This document shows, in pieces, positions 12,704 through 26,479 of a stretch of DNA of 64,000 nucleotides. Numbering within the stretch: position 1 is the first letter of the stretch; each line of letters opens with the position of its first letter. Source of the DNA: Otis tarda (taxonomy: Eukaryota > Chordata > Aves > Otidiformes > Otididae); contig CM048591.1 in assembly GCA_026413225.1 (NCBI GenBank), forward strand, positions 35,557,803-35,621,802, in the 5' to 3' direction. Position numbers and translations under genes: made by a program. Below the pieces are notes generated by a model. That model was not told the origin of the DNA. It saw only the letters and a program-made list of their open reading frames with translations, and ran no database searches.

Positions 12704-13660
12704 GTATTAGGAAATCTCAAACTAAATGAATAAATGAAACAAAAGAGCATTACTTCTGTGAAAATAGACTACAAAATTTATTTCATACAGGAACTGGACA
12801 AGTCTCCTTCTCTGTCTCTCTCACTGCAGACATTTTGACTTCCAGGGGTTCAGTCTCCAAATTCTATTTCAGATTTAGTTCTGAGGGTCATAATGATAAA
12901 TTCACAATTTAATTCCTGTTACATTAACACTGTGGTATTTGTTGCTATATCAGAGGCTCTCTATCAAAAGATAAATTATTTAGATCACTGGTTAACTGTG
13001 GTTTTGAATGCAGATCCATAATCCAGTGCTAACGTTTAACCTGAAAAAGAGTACATCACAAAGTATTTTAAGTGAAAGCTCACATGCTAGTGCTTTTTCC
13101 AATGGCAGCATGAGGGTCTACCAAGGTATCTAGATTATTAATATAATTTCATAATTATGTACTACTATGTGTTTAGAAATAATGCATGAGCATATGCACA
13201 TAGAGAAAAAGTCAATAGGTTAAGGTTTGGCAGCTTTGTTTAGTTGGTTATAAGCCGCATGAACATATGCATACATGACTCCATACAGTTTAGAACAATA
13301 AGGGCCTGATGTTTGCGTATATGACTACATGTGCATCCCTGAAGACAGAGCTAGACAGGCAAGGAAGAATACCTAATACAGGTATCAAATGCAAAAAGTA
13401 TCTAAACAACAAGACCTTCATAGTTTTACAGAAATAAAAAATACAACATAGAACAGGTAAATGATGGTGGTTATTGTGTTTTTAATTGATTTGAGTAATT
13501 TGTGTCTCAAGGATTTATTCATTTCCTTTTTAATCTTTAAAGAAAATTGAAAAGGAAGATGTTCTGTATTTGGTCTCGAATGCCACATCTCATTCTTCAG
13601 AACGGGATATGGCAGAATAAATACTTTTATTGCTGCAGCTGATTGACAATGGAGATTTAT
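12704..13660. other. Intergenic spacer between two CR1 copies
   Basis: About 950 bp of AT-rich unique-looking sequence separating two CR1 insertions in the same orientation. No open frame, repeat or regulatory structure stands out. Confidence 0.6.
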
Positions 13661-14230
13661 AGAATCATAGAATAGTTTGGGTTTGAAGGAACCTTTAAAG
13701 GTCATCTAGTCCAATCCCCCTGCAAGGACCAGGGACATCTTCAACTAGATCAGGTTGCTCAGAGCCTTATCCAACCTGGCCGTGAATGTTTCCAGGGATG
13801 GGGCATCCACCACCTCTCTGGGCAACCTGTGCCAGTGTTCCACCACCCTCATTGTAAAAAATATTTTCCTTATGTCCAATCTGAATCTGCTTCCTTCTAT
13901 TTTAAAACCCCTTGTCCTATTGCAACAGGACCTGCAGAAGAGTTTCTTCCCGTCTTTCTTATCAGCTCCTTTTAGGTACTGGAAGGCTGCTATAAGGTCT
14001 CCCCAGAGTCTTCTCTACAGCCCCAACTCTCTCAGCCTGATCCCACAGGAGAGGTGCTCCAACCCTCTGACTGTCTTCATGGCCTCCTCTGGACTCGCTA
14101 CAACAGGTCCACATCCTTCTTATGTTGGGACTTCCAGAGCTGGATACAGTATTGCAGGTAAGGTCTCACCAGAGCGAGGCAGAGGGGCAGAATCACCTCC
14201 CTTGACTTGCTGGACACATTTCTTTTGATG
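13661..14230 (-). mobile_element. CR1 LINE, 5'-truncated 3' fragment
   Basis: About 570 bp matching the 3' end of the 8751-12703 copy: the tail starts 'agaatcatagaatagtttggg', then the complement of the final part of the reverse transcriptase frame. The match stops at 'ttcttttgatg', where the longer copy continues 'cagcccaggatgcgg', so this copy is 5'-truncated. Small deletions (for example around 14008-14015) and many substitutions break the frame, so it is older or less constrained than its neighbour. Open frames on the plus strand here are antisense shadows. Confidence 0.93.
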
Positions 14231-17200
14231 TGTGGTTTTAGCAAACAGTGATCACAAACAAAGGATAAAAAAGAACCAATGAGTATTTTTTCTCTATTTT
14301 ATGATACAGAAAAAAAATATTTTATTTCTTGTTTTTCTCTTGTCTTTAAAGACATTCTAAGTCTTGTGGGTCTTTCTTTGAAAACAATGGGCACAGTTGA
14401 ACAAATAAAGAAATTACTACATCAATAGAATCACAAGTTGAGAAGTTAAGCAAGCTAAAGAAAGAAATTTCTCCTAATCATAAAAATACTGCCTATGAAC
14501 TCATACACCTAACTTTAAACAAGTAAAGTTTAGCAGCCATATTTTTATAAAACCTCTAGTGAGCAGCTTTTATTCTTAAAAATTATATAGAGTTGTGATT
14601 ACTCAACACTTCTGAAGCACACCTCACTTTATTTTACAGGCATAATTTCTCAACCTGATTTTCCCTTTTGACTTTTTGTTTTTAATTTTGTTTTCATAGG
14701 TTATGATTTCTATGCTATTTTTTGAGGTAGCTTAGAATTTTTTTTTATAATGGGACTGGGTTTTGCTATTGCTGGTTTTATTGTAGTAGTAACTAAAAAG
14801 CAGCTGAACAGATTTGTTCAGACAACCCAGGAAACTCATTCTTTGGCCAGAGACCAAATAAAGTCTGCATTTTGACCTGGCTTAGAATTGCTTATGCATG
14901 CATTTAGAATATTTTAAACAAAAAGCATCCAGATATAAGTGGTAACAATTTAAAATGACAGTACTCAGTTGTAAGAATTGGGGGTTTAGGTATTCATGTA
15001 CAAGTTATTAATTAATTCATTATTTCAAATAGACTTAGTACAGAATTCTTCAGTGCTTCTAGATTGACTCATCTGCTGTCTGGAGTCCTGTAAAATATAC
15101 AGGGGGGACAATAAAAAGTGACTAGTCCTCTCAGCTGCAGAACAGCGTTTCAGGATAACACTGTGTCTGAAGCTGTGAAGTCCAGCTTGACTGAACTTTT
15201 TACAAGCTGGGGAAGAGGTACATGGAAATAACGGTGTACTAGGGATTCTACAGAAGGGGGAATCAAAGTTATTGAAAATTTATTAAAGTTATTAAAATTT
15301 TGGTACACATATTTAGAAACACACTGAGAAGTAGATACAAAACAGCCCTGCTTAAAAGGGAACAGGACATAAGGATACTTGACACAGAAATCAAGAAATA
15401 CTAATATTTCCAAAAGAAGGCATGTTAGAGGAGTTCAGCTCAGCTCAGCAGAAGCGACATGAAGAGTTGTACTGGCACAGATATGAATATTATGAGCATC
15501 ATGACTGGTGAGAAAATGAAGGCTGGCAATATGAATATTTGTTGTTTTATTTAGATCTGAATATCTCTTTTGCTTTCTAAAGTAAAGAGTGATTGTCCTT
15601 ACCAAACATTTTGAAAGTCTTTGTCTGCTTGTTCTATTGATCAGATGACCCTGAAGGGGTGAACTGTAAATCAGAGAGAGGAGGTCTAGGAAAAACATTA
15701 TTTAAGCTACTGAGATGCTTTATGAAGTATTCAGCACTACTGTAGAGTTCAAGGCAGCTGGAATGTGGATACTCACATCCAGAAATTCTTCACAATGAGG
15801 TACTGTGCTTACCAAATGTGCTGGTGAACTGAGAACACATGATTAGTTTCTTCCTTTCAGGTCTTTTTACTCGTTGAGAGCCAGATTATGAGAGAAAATA
15901 CCTGCTGGCCTCTTATAGCAGAAGAAAAATTCCATTCCCCGCAGTTCAGCTGAAAACATGACGTTTCAGTTGAACTGAGGGAATTATGGCATGGGTTGAC
16001 TATCTAGCAAGATCTATAAAATTGAAGAGTTTTGGTTTTCAGCTTAATTTTTTAGGATATTGTGTTCCTGATGAACATCATTAGGAAATTAATTTCTGAC
16101 CACTTTCGTGGTCTCTGATGTTTGGCTAGGAATCCTTCACCTCTATCTACTTTTTCAGTCTTGGAAAAATAAAAAGTAGAAAAAGAACTAATTTCTACAT
16201 TCAGGTTTCAGAAGCAGAAACTCAATCAGAGACTTCTGGGATTTGTTGTTCCAGCAACTGAGGTCTTATATGGTGCAGCGCATAGCAGGTATGGTTATGT
16301 AAAGGACTTTTGCTAGAGTATAGATAGGATTGTGTGGCTGATGGTGTTAACTGAAAGAAGGGTTAACCACCATAGCATTGTGCAGTGCACTGGACAACAA
16401 AAAGTCTGTTGTAATTTCTGAAGGTACTGCAACTACCTGCAGTTGGTACTGCATATTCATAAGACTAGATATGAAACAGAAAAAAGAACGAACTATGTTA
16501 CTGATGTCTAGGAACACTGGTCTGTTACTCTTTCCCATACAGTACACAGATACTTTATCTTTTTCTAAGCTCTGCTTGGATATTTCAGTCTCCTTTTAAT
16601 CAAATGCTTCTTTAGCTCAGCTGTTATAGCTGTGTGGCTTTTACTAAGCAATGTTCAGCTCTTTTGAGTTCCTCTTAGTCATTTGATACATAGCAATAGA
16701 GATGAGACATAGATTAAATTCCCATGACCAGGCCAATACACAGTAGGAACTTAAAATAGCATCCAATTAATTAAACAACAACAACAAAAAAACCCAAACA
16801 AACAATGAAGCAGAATTTACCAGAATAAGAAATTCCTGTATTACAGTGAGAGGCTGTCTCAACCAATCCTGTGCTGTTTGCTTAAATACTAGAAAAGTAG
16901 CTTTAAAATACTGACGAGGAACACAGATTCTGCTGGTTCATTGTGAAAGAAAGGTAGTCAGAAACAGTCCACTTAATAATATTCTTCTAATGATTTCGAT
17001 GCAAAAAAAAAGAAAAACACTTTTTAACACATACAGCTAGTGCTGATGTCATATTAAAGCTAAACTGGAGTAACTGAAGTGCCAGCAGTATCTTTCGGTC
17101 AGCAGCGGGGACATGCCTGTCTCCTGCTGTTTTCTTGGGGCGTGGGGGAACCAGTGAATCTACAGTCGTATAACTTGTACAAGGGAACAGCAAAAAAAGA

Positions 17201-19872
17201 TCCAATCCAAAATCCATTAAAGACAATGGAGTGTTTCCATTATCTTCATGGCTGTAAATAATGGCACAATTGTCTTACACTTTGGTATGAGGATGGAGTA
17301 CAACCATTTGTTAAGTGTAGCAGCAACAGTATCTATAGAAAAACACAAAATCAAATCTACTGTGAGAAGAATCTCTGTGCTTTTTTAACATGTGTATCTA
17401 AGGTATTAGATGAATGGGTTTGAATGGGTGATCGAATATTTAGCTACTTTATTCATTAAATTTTAAATTATTTTTAGTTACATATAGAAGTTTTTTACTG
17501 CACATACATAGTAGACATCTGTGAGTTATTTTCTCTGCTATCATAATAATTTATAGCTAAAGGAAAACAGGAAATGCTATAAATGACTTTTTATTTTTCC
17601 CTTTTATGCTTTAGTGTAATTAACCTGTTTGGATAATTTATATAATGGAGTTCTCAAAAAGGTGTACAATTATAAATGCTGTAATCTACATGACCAAGAC
17701 TGAAATATGGATTTATAAAAGTAGACATTAAAACTAGAGAAAAATAAGAAGAGCTGGAAAATTCCTTCCTGACCTCACCCCTCTGCAGATTTCACCAGTG
17801 GTATTATAATGGCTACAAAAACACTGAGCCAGAAATTACAAAGTCATTTGGACACACAAAAAAAGGAGTAATCTGATCAGTGTTACTTTTATTTCTGAGA
17901 AGAAATAAACTGATCTTTGGAAGAGGTTTGGGAATTTTCAGGACTAGGACAGAATTTTCTACACCTTTTATATCATTTAGATATTTACTGCTTTAAGAAA
18001 GAATGATCACAACCCTTTATAATGTTGAGATTGTAACACTTTATAGTCATTGTGGTCAGGTTTAAATACTTAAATAAAATACAAGGCTGAGGAAAAATAT
18101 AGCCTCTGACTGGGGCATCGTTCTGATTTGGAAAGCGTCCGTCATTTGAACATCACTCATACTCCCATTGTGTTTTGACTCATCATGTACTCTAAGCAAA
18201 AGAAAAGAAACAATACTGAACAAGTTCCTGAAAAAAAAAAACCAACAACCCAGGAGCCAAAACGAAATGTAAATAAAGCTTTTATTGTCTTTAATAGTCT
18301 TCCACAATCTTTGACTCTTGAATGTGTGTGTGTGTGTTTGTTATTTACCATAACACAAACCCATACATTTCTTCCCTACCCATCAATTTTCAAGGAGGTA
18401 GTAATAATGAAATTACTACTACTACTACTGATAGTGATAACAATATTATTAATACTATTACTGAGTTTTACACACATACTCCTCCAAATTTGTAAATAAA
18501 ATCTGCATTTTGGCCAATTGTATTTGGCCTTAAACAATAAAATTTTGGCATTTGTGGTATATTGCAGGGTAGAGTCACTCAACAAAACTGAATGCTTTGT
18601 GAGCTTACAGATGGTTCATATAGCTCTGCCTGTCAGATTATTTTAATTTTCTGTCCTAAATTATCTATATATGCTAACCAATTAACAAATTGTACAAGAA
18701 TACTGTTGCAAGAAACTTAATGTTATTATTAAACTCTCGTGTTCTTGTAAGAGGTTCATTATTTTGGCTGCTTATCCTTTCTGGAAATCAGAATATTTAT
18801 GGAATCCACTAATAAAAAAAATCTATTAATAGCTGAAAGCCCACTGTGATCTTTAACATATTGGCTAACAATGAGTCAGCTTTGGTGGTAACAGTTTTAT
18901 AGACACTTATGAAACAGGAACAAAAGTTTTAATTAACCTTTAGTTGTTTAATAGTACGTTGTTTTCAGGCTTACCATTTGGAATGTCCAGTACTCCTTTG
19001 TCTTTCCTGCTTTTTGTAGTTTTTGGAAAGTTGCATAAAATCATATTATATAAATTGAGATCTTATATCTGCTAAGTTACTAGACTTCTCTTTATTTCTT
19101 ACTATTGGATGTCTGTATTTCAGTTGTCTTTTACAATGTCAATTTATTTTCTTCAAATAAAAAATACGTGTTGTTTCTGTGAAAATTTTAGATATCCTGA
19201 TGATTCAGTGTTAATAATATTGAGTGAAATTTATTACTTTTTATATTTTTAGTTGAATAGGAAAGAAAAACCTGTTACATGAGAGACTGCAAAACAGCAT
19301 ATCAGTTTATGGTATGCTGTCTATTAGTGCTGTCTAGAGACCTTGGTATATTTGAAGGAGGCACTGAGATTCATTCTGTGGCTTTGATGCTTAATACTTC
19401 ACATCTACTGCATATTTAATGTTCAGGTCATACAAGCATGATCAGACCAGCTTTACAGTGCATGTAACGTTTGCCCTACTTTGAGTGCAATGTAGCACGT
19501 ATGGGTTTATGTTTTACAAACTGTACTTGCTGTGCCCATACAGTGCTAAAGGACAGGTGCTATACTAAGTTCCCTTAATAAGGTCTAGCAGTAATTTCTT
19601 AAAAAACTGCAGAGTGGTGATATCACCTAAGCCCTAAACATAGTGCAAGAACTTGGTAGTATCAAAGAGAATTACAGTATATTATGAGACTTAAAGGAAC
19701 AAAAGGTGTAAAAATAGTAACAAGTTTACATAATAGAAAGAGTTGGCATTGCCATATTAAGCAGTACAATATATAGTTCAGATCCATGTTCTTTCACACT
19801 GTTGAAAGCAGGTTTTTTTGCCAATAAATTAAAGGGTCAAGAAAACACCTCTTTTCTTCCAACACTGCTAAT
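14231..19872. other. Intergenic sequence, no gene recognised
   Basis: About 5.6 kb of AT-rich sequence. It contains a short (TG)n run near 18320-18336, a short CTA repeat near 18415-18428 and A-rich tracts interrupted by Cs (near 16780 and 18230). No coding exon with a recognisable product, CR1 copy or GC-rich promoter was seen. Confidence 0.6.
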
Positions 19873-19955
19873 TCATCTTGAGTAATCTTGGATAGTCAGA
19901 GCATATCTCAAAATTTTTAGGATATGCTCTGATTATCCAAGATTACTCAGGATGA
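19873..19955 (+). repeat. Near-perfect inverted repeat (35-bp stem, 13-nt loop)
   Basis: Left arm 19873-19907 and right arm 19921-19955 are reverse complements over 35 positions with two exceptions (19878/19950 and 19895/19933), checked base by base. In plus-strand RNA both exceptions are G-U wobble pairs, so the whole stem would pair; in minus-strand RNA they would be A-C mismatches. The loop is AT-rich (19908-19920). The size fits a microRNA-like hairpin, but the lack of bulges fits equally well a small palindromic element or a templated inverted duplication. Expression is unknown. Confidence 0.85.
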
Positions 19956-21236
19956 CAAGAAATAAAGATATCTCCTCCGAAAAAAAAAAAACCCAAAAAA
20001 AAACCCCCAAATGACAACTTGTAATTAACTTGCTTTGGTCTCTCTCCTGTTACCTTTTCATCAGGTTTGCTACCTCACACTGGCAGTTGCTGGCTCCTTT
20101 CTGTAAATCTCTCATTTTATGTGAGGAATGCCCAAAAGTTTTAATTTTATTCTTACTGAATGATGGCAGCCAATATTGCAGAATACGCTAAGGCAGTATC
20201 TGTTAACTGTATGTATACTAGATCTAGTTTTTGTGCTGGAACATTGCACAGGCCTTCAGCTTGGGCTCCTAGCCAGTATGAATTGGCTTAAAAATGCATT
20301 TGGTTATGCTCTTCTGCCATCTGAATTCAAAGGAAAATTCAATTCTTAGAACAGCACCACAGTCATCTCTTAGCCAGGTCATTATTGTCGCAATATCACA
20401 GATAAAAACAAACTAGAAAAGCTGGTCAAGATGGTAGAAGTAAAGGAGACAATTTCACTGTCTTTCTGGTAAACTGTTTTGGTTGAGCATTTTGTTCGAA
20501 GTGGATGGTGCTTCTCCAGTGTTCCACTTCTTCCTAAAAGACATTGTCTGCTTTCTTGTTGTGTTGAGCAGAGGGTGCTCAGTTCTGTGCTTTCTGCCCA
20601 GGTTTCTGTCTGTGAAACCCACAGAAAGACTCCTGGGAGGGAAGGTGGCACCACATCTCCATGAGACTGCTGAAGAAGACGAGGCAAGGGGCAAGAAGCA
20701 GTAAGCAGAGATGGTCCTATAGCCAGCAAATGGACTACACTAGTGAGCATGGGTGGGTGACTGCTACTGCGTGGGAGGGCCTTTGCTCCTCTATAGTAGG
20801 TATGTGCCATGCAGTGAAATGAAATGTATAAGAAGTACTGCATATGGAGGGCTTTGCACAGATAGCACATGCCCTCTAAAGCCTCAAATAAATTATATGT
20901 ACATTCTGTACAAGGATTGCCTCAGACTAGGAATCTAGTCTGGGAGGGAAGCAACTGGCCTGGGAAAGAAAGGACAAAATTTCAGTCCTTCAACAGTCCT
21001 TCAGTCCTTCAAACAATACTGCTCCTCATTAGTAGCCACTATTTTCAACTTCTGTTCTGACTCCATTCAAGAGATCAGAAGGGAACAAAAATTCTGAGGA
21101 CTACAGAGTTGCAGACAGACGTGATGGCTCATCAAACTGAAGAAAACTGTTGGTGTATGCTGGATGGAAAAGTATTTAAATTTTTCTAAAGTAAGGAACA
21201 GACAATATGTGGTAGGATGACTGGCAAGGCCATATA

Positions 21237-21610
21237 GTGACTGCCAACGGAGGTGATTGTGTGCAGACACTGACAGACTTTATGGAAGACTGTCTGAAGA
21301 ACCAAGAAGATGGAGATTACAGTAGTCTACAGTGCAGGTTAGAAGAACTGGAGGAGGACGGAAGACAGGAAGCTGCCAGCATACTAAAGAATTTGTCAAT
21401 ACTACTGAATAAGAGCATACGGATGGCCAACTCCTGGAAAAGAAGGATGGGCCATTACGCAACAAAATCACAGGGTTAAATCAGAAGAAGGACCTGGCTG
21501 AAGGAGAAGAAACACAGGGACATGCTACCTGCACTGATGATCAATGTGGAGAAATGAGCAAAAGTGGTAATAAGGAAGAACCAGGATTAGAAACAGCATG
21601 TTTCTAATGT
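21237..21610 (+). other. Coding-like remnant in two frames, unidentified
   Basis: An open frame of about 80 codons (21237-21479, starting at GTG) is rich in Glu, Asp, Leu and Lys (for example LEELEEDG) and looks coiled-coil-like. A second frame, open from about 21410 to a TAA near 21609, continues with similarly charged, coding-like residues (KKDLAEGEET and onward). Two overlapping charged frames on the same strand may be a frameshifted fragment of an old retrotransposon or processed pseudogene, or just purine-rich sequence that lacks stops. I do not recognise the protein. Confidence that it was ever coding is low. Confidence 0.2.
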
Positions 21611-24600
21611 GTAGAACAGCACGCATTTTTCAGGAAAGTGAAAATCAAGAAGGGGATTGTCAGAGAATATGCTTGAATGTGCCACAATGAAGGAAATGAA
21701 GAATAGTCTGGCCTCTCTCTTGGGCTCTGATGTCCCCTAGTAATCAGCACTGGGATGGATATAGAAGGAGATCTTCGTAACACACACACACACAAATATA
21801 TTGTGAAGGATTTTAAAAGCAGATAGACAGTACTGAGCTTCCTTTGCTCCGAGTAAAAGGGACTGATGAGCAGGAGAGGTATCAAGGGCAGGGATAATGT
21901 GACAATTGACAAGTTCCTAAATAAAATTATACAGTTCCAAGGAACTGAAATACATAGCAGAAGTTTTGTTAGTGGTATAAAGAAAAAGAGTGTGAAAGAA
22001 AGTAGTAGGCCTGCTGTTCAATAGAGCAGACTTAATATTGTCTAAACACAGGCCCAAGATTAGAGAAAAGTACTCTCTGCTTTCATTAGGGATAATGCAG
22101 TTGCTGGGGGGCAAAGGCAATATGCCTATTGGGACTGAAGAAGTAGCAGACAACTACTGTTCTAGTTCTAGAAACAGTAACTTAGATAAGGGGGGGGAAA
22201 TGACCAGATGAATAACATGCATGCACACCAACCTGCTGTAATTTTGGTTCTGTAAACCATAATTTCTATGACAATTCCTTGTCAATGTAACTGATAGTAC
22301 TTAAATGCATATAATTATTTTTAAATCAGCACATTAATGAAGGATATTGTTTTACCTTCTATTACATGTTTCTAATTTTTTTTCTGAATGCTGATAAGAA
22401 TAAGTAGATTTGAAATTTTCATTTGTTAAGTAGGTCAGAGGCTGCATATTTACCTGAACCTTTGTGTGAAGTTAACAGTGAAATACATTGCTTTTTATTA
22501 CTTTGGTTACTAGAATATAACAGAAGCAAGTAACAGCACTTCTTTAAGCAGCACTCCACTGTATATAATCCTACATAAGTATATAATCTGTGCAAATGGA
22601 TTTTTCACCCGAATAAGCTTTAAAACTATATTAGTACAGAAGTATTATTCAACAGGAAAAGAAATCCATTAAAGTGATGCAAAGAAAAAGCAAATCATGT
22701 TCTCTCAATAACTGGACCAGATAGGATGCCAGTTATTGATTTAGTCTGGGATACCAGAATACTAAATCTTCTGCTGTATCCAGGCACAGTATATCTTTTG
22801 GAACTGTCATGGTGATTTATATTTTATATTTAAAAAATAAGAATCCTATTTAAGGGCAGAGACCCATCTTCACATAGACACATTTTGTTTAGCATCTAGG
22901 AGAAATAACTGGCTTTTGCTGAAATTTTCTTGCATAAGTATTGTCTTTCAGATTTAATACTTCTTTTGTATCCTCAGGCACTGAAGCACTGTTATTTTGT
23001 GCCTCTCTAGCATGACTTGATGTCTTGCCCAAACATAGGCCTTCTAATTTCTCCTGATATTTCAGAGGTTATTTCCTATGTGTATTTACTAACTTGTAAA
23101 ATATTTACAAATAGAAAGGTCAAGACTCTCACTGCAGAATGGTGGGATAGGCAAAAAGGACAATGAGAGCGTTTGCTTGCTGAAGTCAGTCAGGGGAGCA
23201 CAAGTACGACCTTGGTCCCAGAAACATTTAATCTATTATATAAATCAATAGAATAGCTATTTCCTCTACGATGACTGCTGTAAGAATAATATAATAGGGT
23301 TGTTTTTTTTTTTGTGAAGCATGAGGTCAGAATCACCCCCTAATAAATAGAGTGCAATTGGGTAAGTACATGTAGTGGGCTGAATGACCCTCATGTGTTA
23401 GGTTACATTACATCAAAAATGTTCAAAGTGGTGTCTGAGTAAGGTACAGCTGAGGCGTTAGCACCAAGCTACCCAAATTTGCCTTAAAAAATCAAGGTAT
23501 TTGGGAGGAATGCTGCAATGGACTGCAAAATACAAGATAATCCCATAGTATTATATATGATAGATTCTTCAGATACTCCACATGAGTATTCCCCATTTAT
23601 AGAAGACAGAATTATGAACATAGATAATAAGAATTCATAGAGTTCAAGTTATATTCTAGAGTATTCATCAAGAGTATACACCTATTATCATCTAGCCCAT
23701 AAAGCTACAACATGTTAAGAAGTTACTGTCTTCTGTTTCTTGCTCTGCTCCTCATCTAAAAGCTATGTAAGATTTGTCCATCTGCAGGGGGCTAAAGGTG
23801 ACTAAGTTTTTCTTTTAAACTGCTGATGCTACATTATTCAGAAGTTGTTTGTCAAAGCACTAACATCTAAATAAACTTTGTTCATTGGACTCTCACAAAT
23901 GACACCTCAGTGAAGATAAAACACTGACAATCATAGAGGTTCTTCTAGATCATGAAATACTGCCAGAAAGTACATGCAGAAGATCAGAGCAACTCAGAGA
24001 CAGGATCATTTAGACCGTACTTCTAAAACAGAATATGTTGTTAGGAGTCATGTGGTCAGGATGCAGAATTAGTCAGGGGAGACAGATGACAACCTGACTC
24101 TCACTAGGAACACAAAGCCTTACTTGAGAATAATGAAAAAGCAGCATTAGCTTGCAAGATGAGACTACACATATTCTTCTACTTGTAGCTACACCTCATT
24201 CCTTGAGTAAAGTGAAAGCAAATCAACCCGTGATCTAATGTAATGGCTGTCTCAACCACATATTTCCTTTATATTTTCTACATCCTCGACATATCATATT
24301 GTAGTAATGATGTAGTAAGAAAGTAGTAAGAAATTAAAGTCAGGAAAAGTATTAATACCAGTTTTTTACTATTTTTTTCTAGTCTTCATTGGCATATTTC
24401 TACCATTGTTTGGGTAGTGAAACCAAATTAGTTTATTTCGCTGTCGTTTACAAGAGATATCTAGTGTTACCTAAACTATGTGTCCAAAAACCACAGGTCG
24501 GAATGGAAATAAAATAGTGATTTCTAATAGCTATTTTTATTTCATTTTCAGTTTTTGAGTTCTTAGATAACATTTGGGCCACATTTCTATACTGCTGTGA

Positions 24601-26479
24601 GGGACAGAAGTGCTAAAAGCAGCAGAAGAAACAACCTAGAAATTCTTATGTAATCAAAAACTCCAGAAGGGGTTCTAAGGGAAATAACAATAACAAGGAG
24701 CTTGTAATAAAATTGTGAGAGTTGGCAATTATTAAATTTCATTTTCTGGAAAAAAAAAAAGTGGAAGGCAATAATTCTTGGCAAACCGCTCTAATAGAAC
24801 GACATTTATTTACTTTTATACTAGAATTAAAAATAAACTATAGAAAGAATTCTATTCCTGTGTTGTTTTGTGAACATGAAACTGAATATGGTCTGACAAC
24901 TGTCTGTCCACTCTACAAATGAGTGAGCATGAAAAGGTATCTTCTGAACACTCACTGTCTGGCTTCAGAACTTAATTAACTTATTTTACATGCTTAAATC
25001 AATTCTTATCTTGTTCACATTACTAGGATACAAGTGCTGAGGAAATTAACAGAAACAGTCAAACACATTTATGGAAATTCAGTATTAAAAAAACTTCCTT
25101 TCTGCCAGAATATCTTTTGTTTCTGAATTTATTCCAGATAATTTTACTTGCAGTCTGAATTATATTTATAAGATTTCTGTTTATTGGAAAATACAGATGT
25201 TTATGTACTATTTATTCTTAAATATTTTCTGTCTCTAAAGGAAGCAATTCTGTTGAGTAAAAAGTGTGCCTAAAAACTTATATCAACAGACACAGAGTGT
25301 CACTTTGTTACTCTAAACTCAACCACAGTAGGAAAGGAAAGTTCAAAGTTACAACTTTGCATTGCTGCCAAAATACACGAGCCCTATCTCACTGGACTGA
25401 GTCAGTTGAGTCCTACTGTGATGATGGAGTTCAGGCTGCAAGAAGAGTTCATGTTGGGCTGACTCTGCAGTACCACCCTAGAATGCAATGTGCAGTATCT
25501 GTTTTGTATTCCCTTGGGCTGGGAATTTATAGCAAACATGGCTTTTGGGAACAGTCTTAGCAACTGAAACACTGCAGCACAAAGTGGCCTCCCAGTAACT
25601 CTCAGCTACTGCCACAGCGTGCACGGATAATAAAAATAGAATCTTGCTTGTTCATCTGAAGTAGTTTCTGAATTGTCAATTTAAGCAATTGTAAATACGT
25701 GTAACTTAAATTTGATGGTCAACTGAGACAAACACAAAAATATTTAGCTTAGAATTTCAAGTAAAAAAATCCAGCAGGATAATTGAGGCAAAACGGATAT
25801 TATACTGAGATGTCAGAATCTCCTTGTCTTAGAGTGGGAGCATCTTTTCTTCTTAAAAAGCTAGTGCCTGTAAAATAATACATAATAGTAATATAAGTAG
25901 ATAGAGGAAACTAGAGAAAGTGTTTTAATTGCTGCAAATGTTTTTTGACTAAACTACCAGTGTTCATATTTTGTTCCAATTTGTTTTTTTTCCTAAGGTC
26001 TTTTTTTTTTTTTTTTAAAGACAGTACAAATTGTTAAACAAAAACCTGAAAATCGTATGTCTTGGCTCTATTCTGTGCAAAAACATTGCTGTGTTCTGAT
26101 TTATACCCTATTTAATAAATATAGCTTTATCAAGGCTACTGCTGTGCACTCTCCTGTGCCTTAACCTGATTACACCTTAACCTCTCCACTGTGTAAAAGG
26201 AGGTAAGCTATACTTAAATGAATTTTGCAGCTTGCCTGAGATACTAATGTTAAAATTTCCGTGCAAAATTATCTTATTATTTCTGAATAACAGAAGCTTA
26301 AAATGTAGCAATTTTTTTAAAAATTAAAGCTAAAATTCTTAATTAAATTCAGTACTTATTCTTTTAACCTGTCTGCAGTCAGAAAATTAGTATGTTCCAG
26401 GGCATTGCTCACTAGTGTGCAATAATAAAACAGATAAACTGTTGCAAAATTGATTTCTAATATCAAAAATGAGTAATTG

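Noticed and set aside
20382-20870. Minus-strand open frame of 162 codons
   Set aside because: Not recognisable, no conserved motif, no flanking exon, promoter or poly(A) evidence; left as chance in a less AT-rich stretch.
25264-25560. Plus-strand open frame of 98 codons
   Set aside because: Starts at GTG, resembles no protein, and lies in unique intergenic DNA without exon signals.
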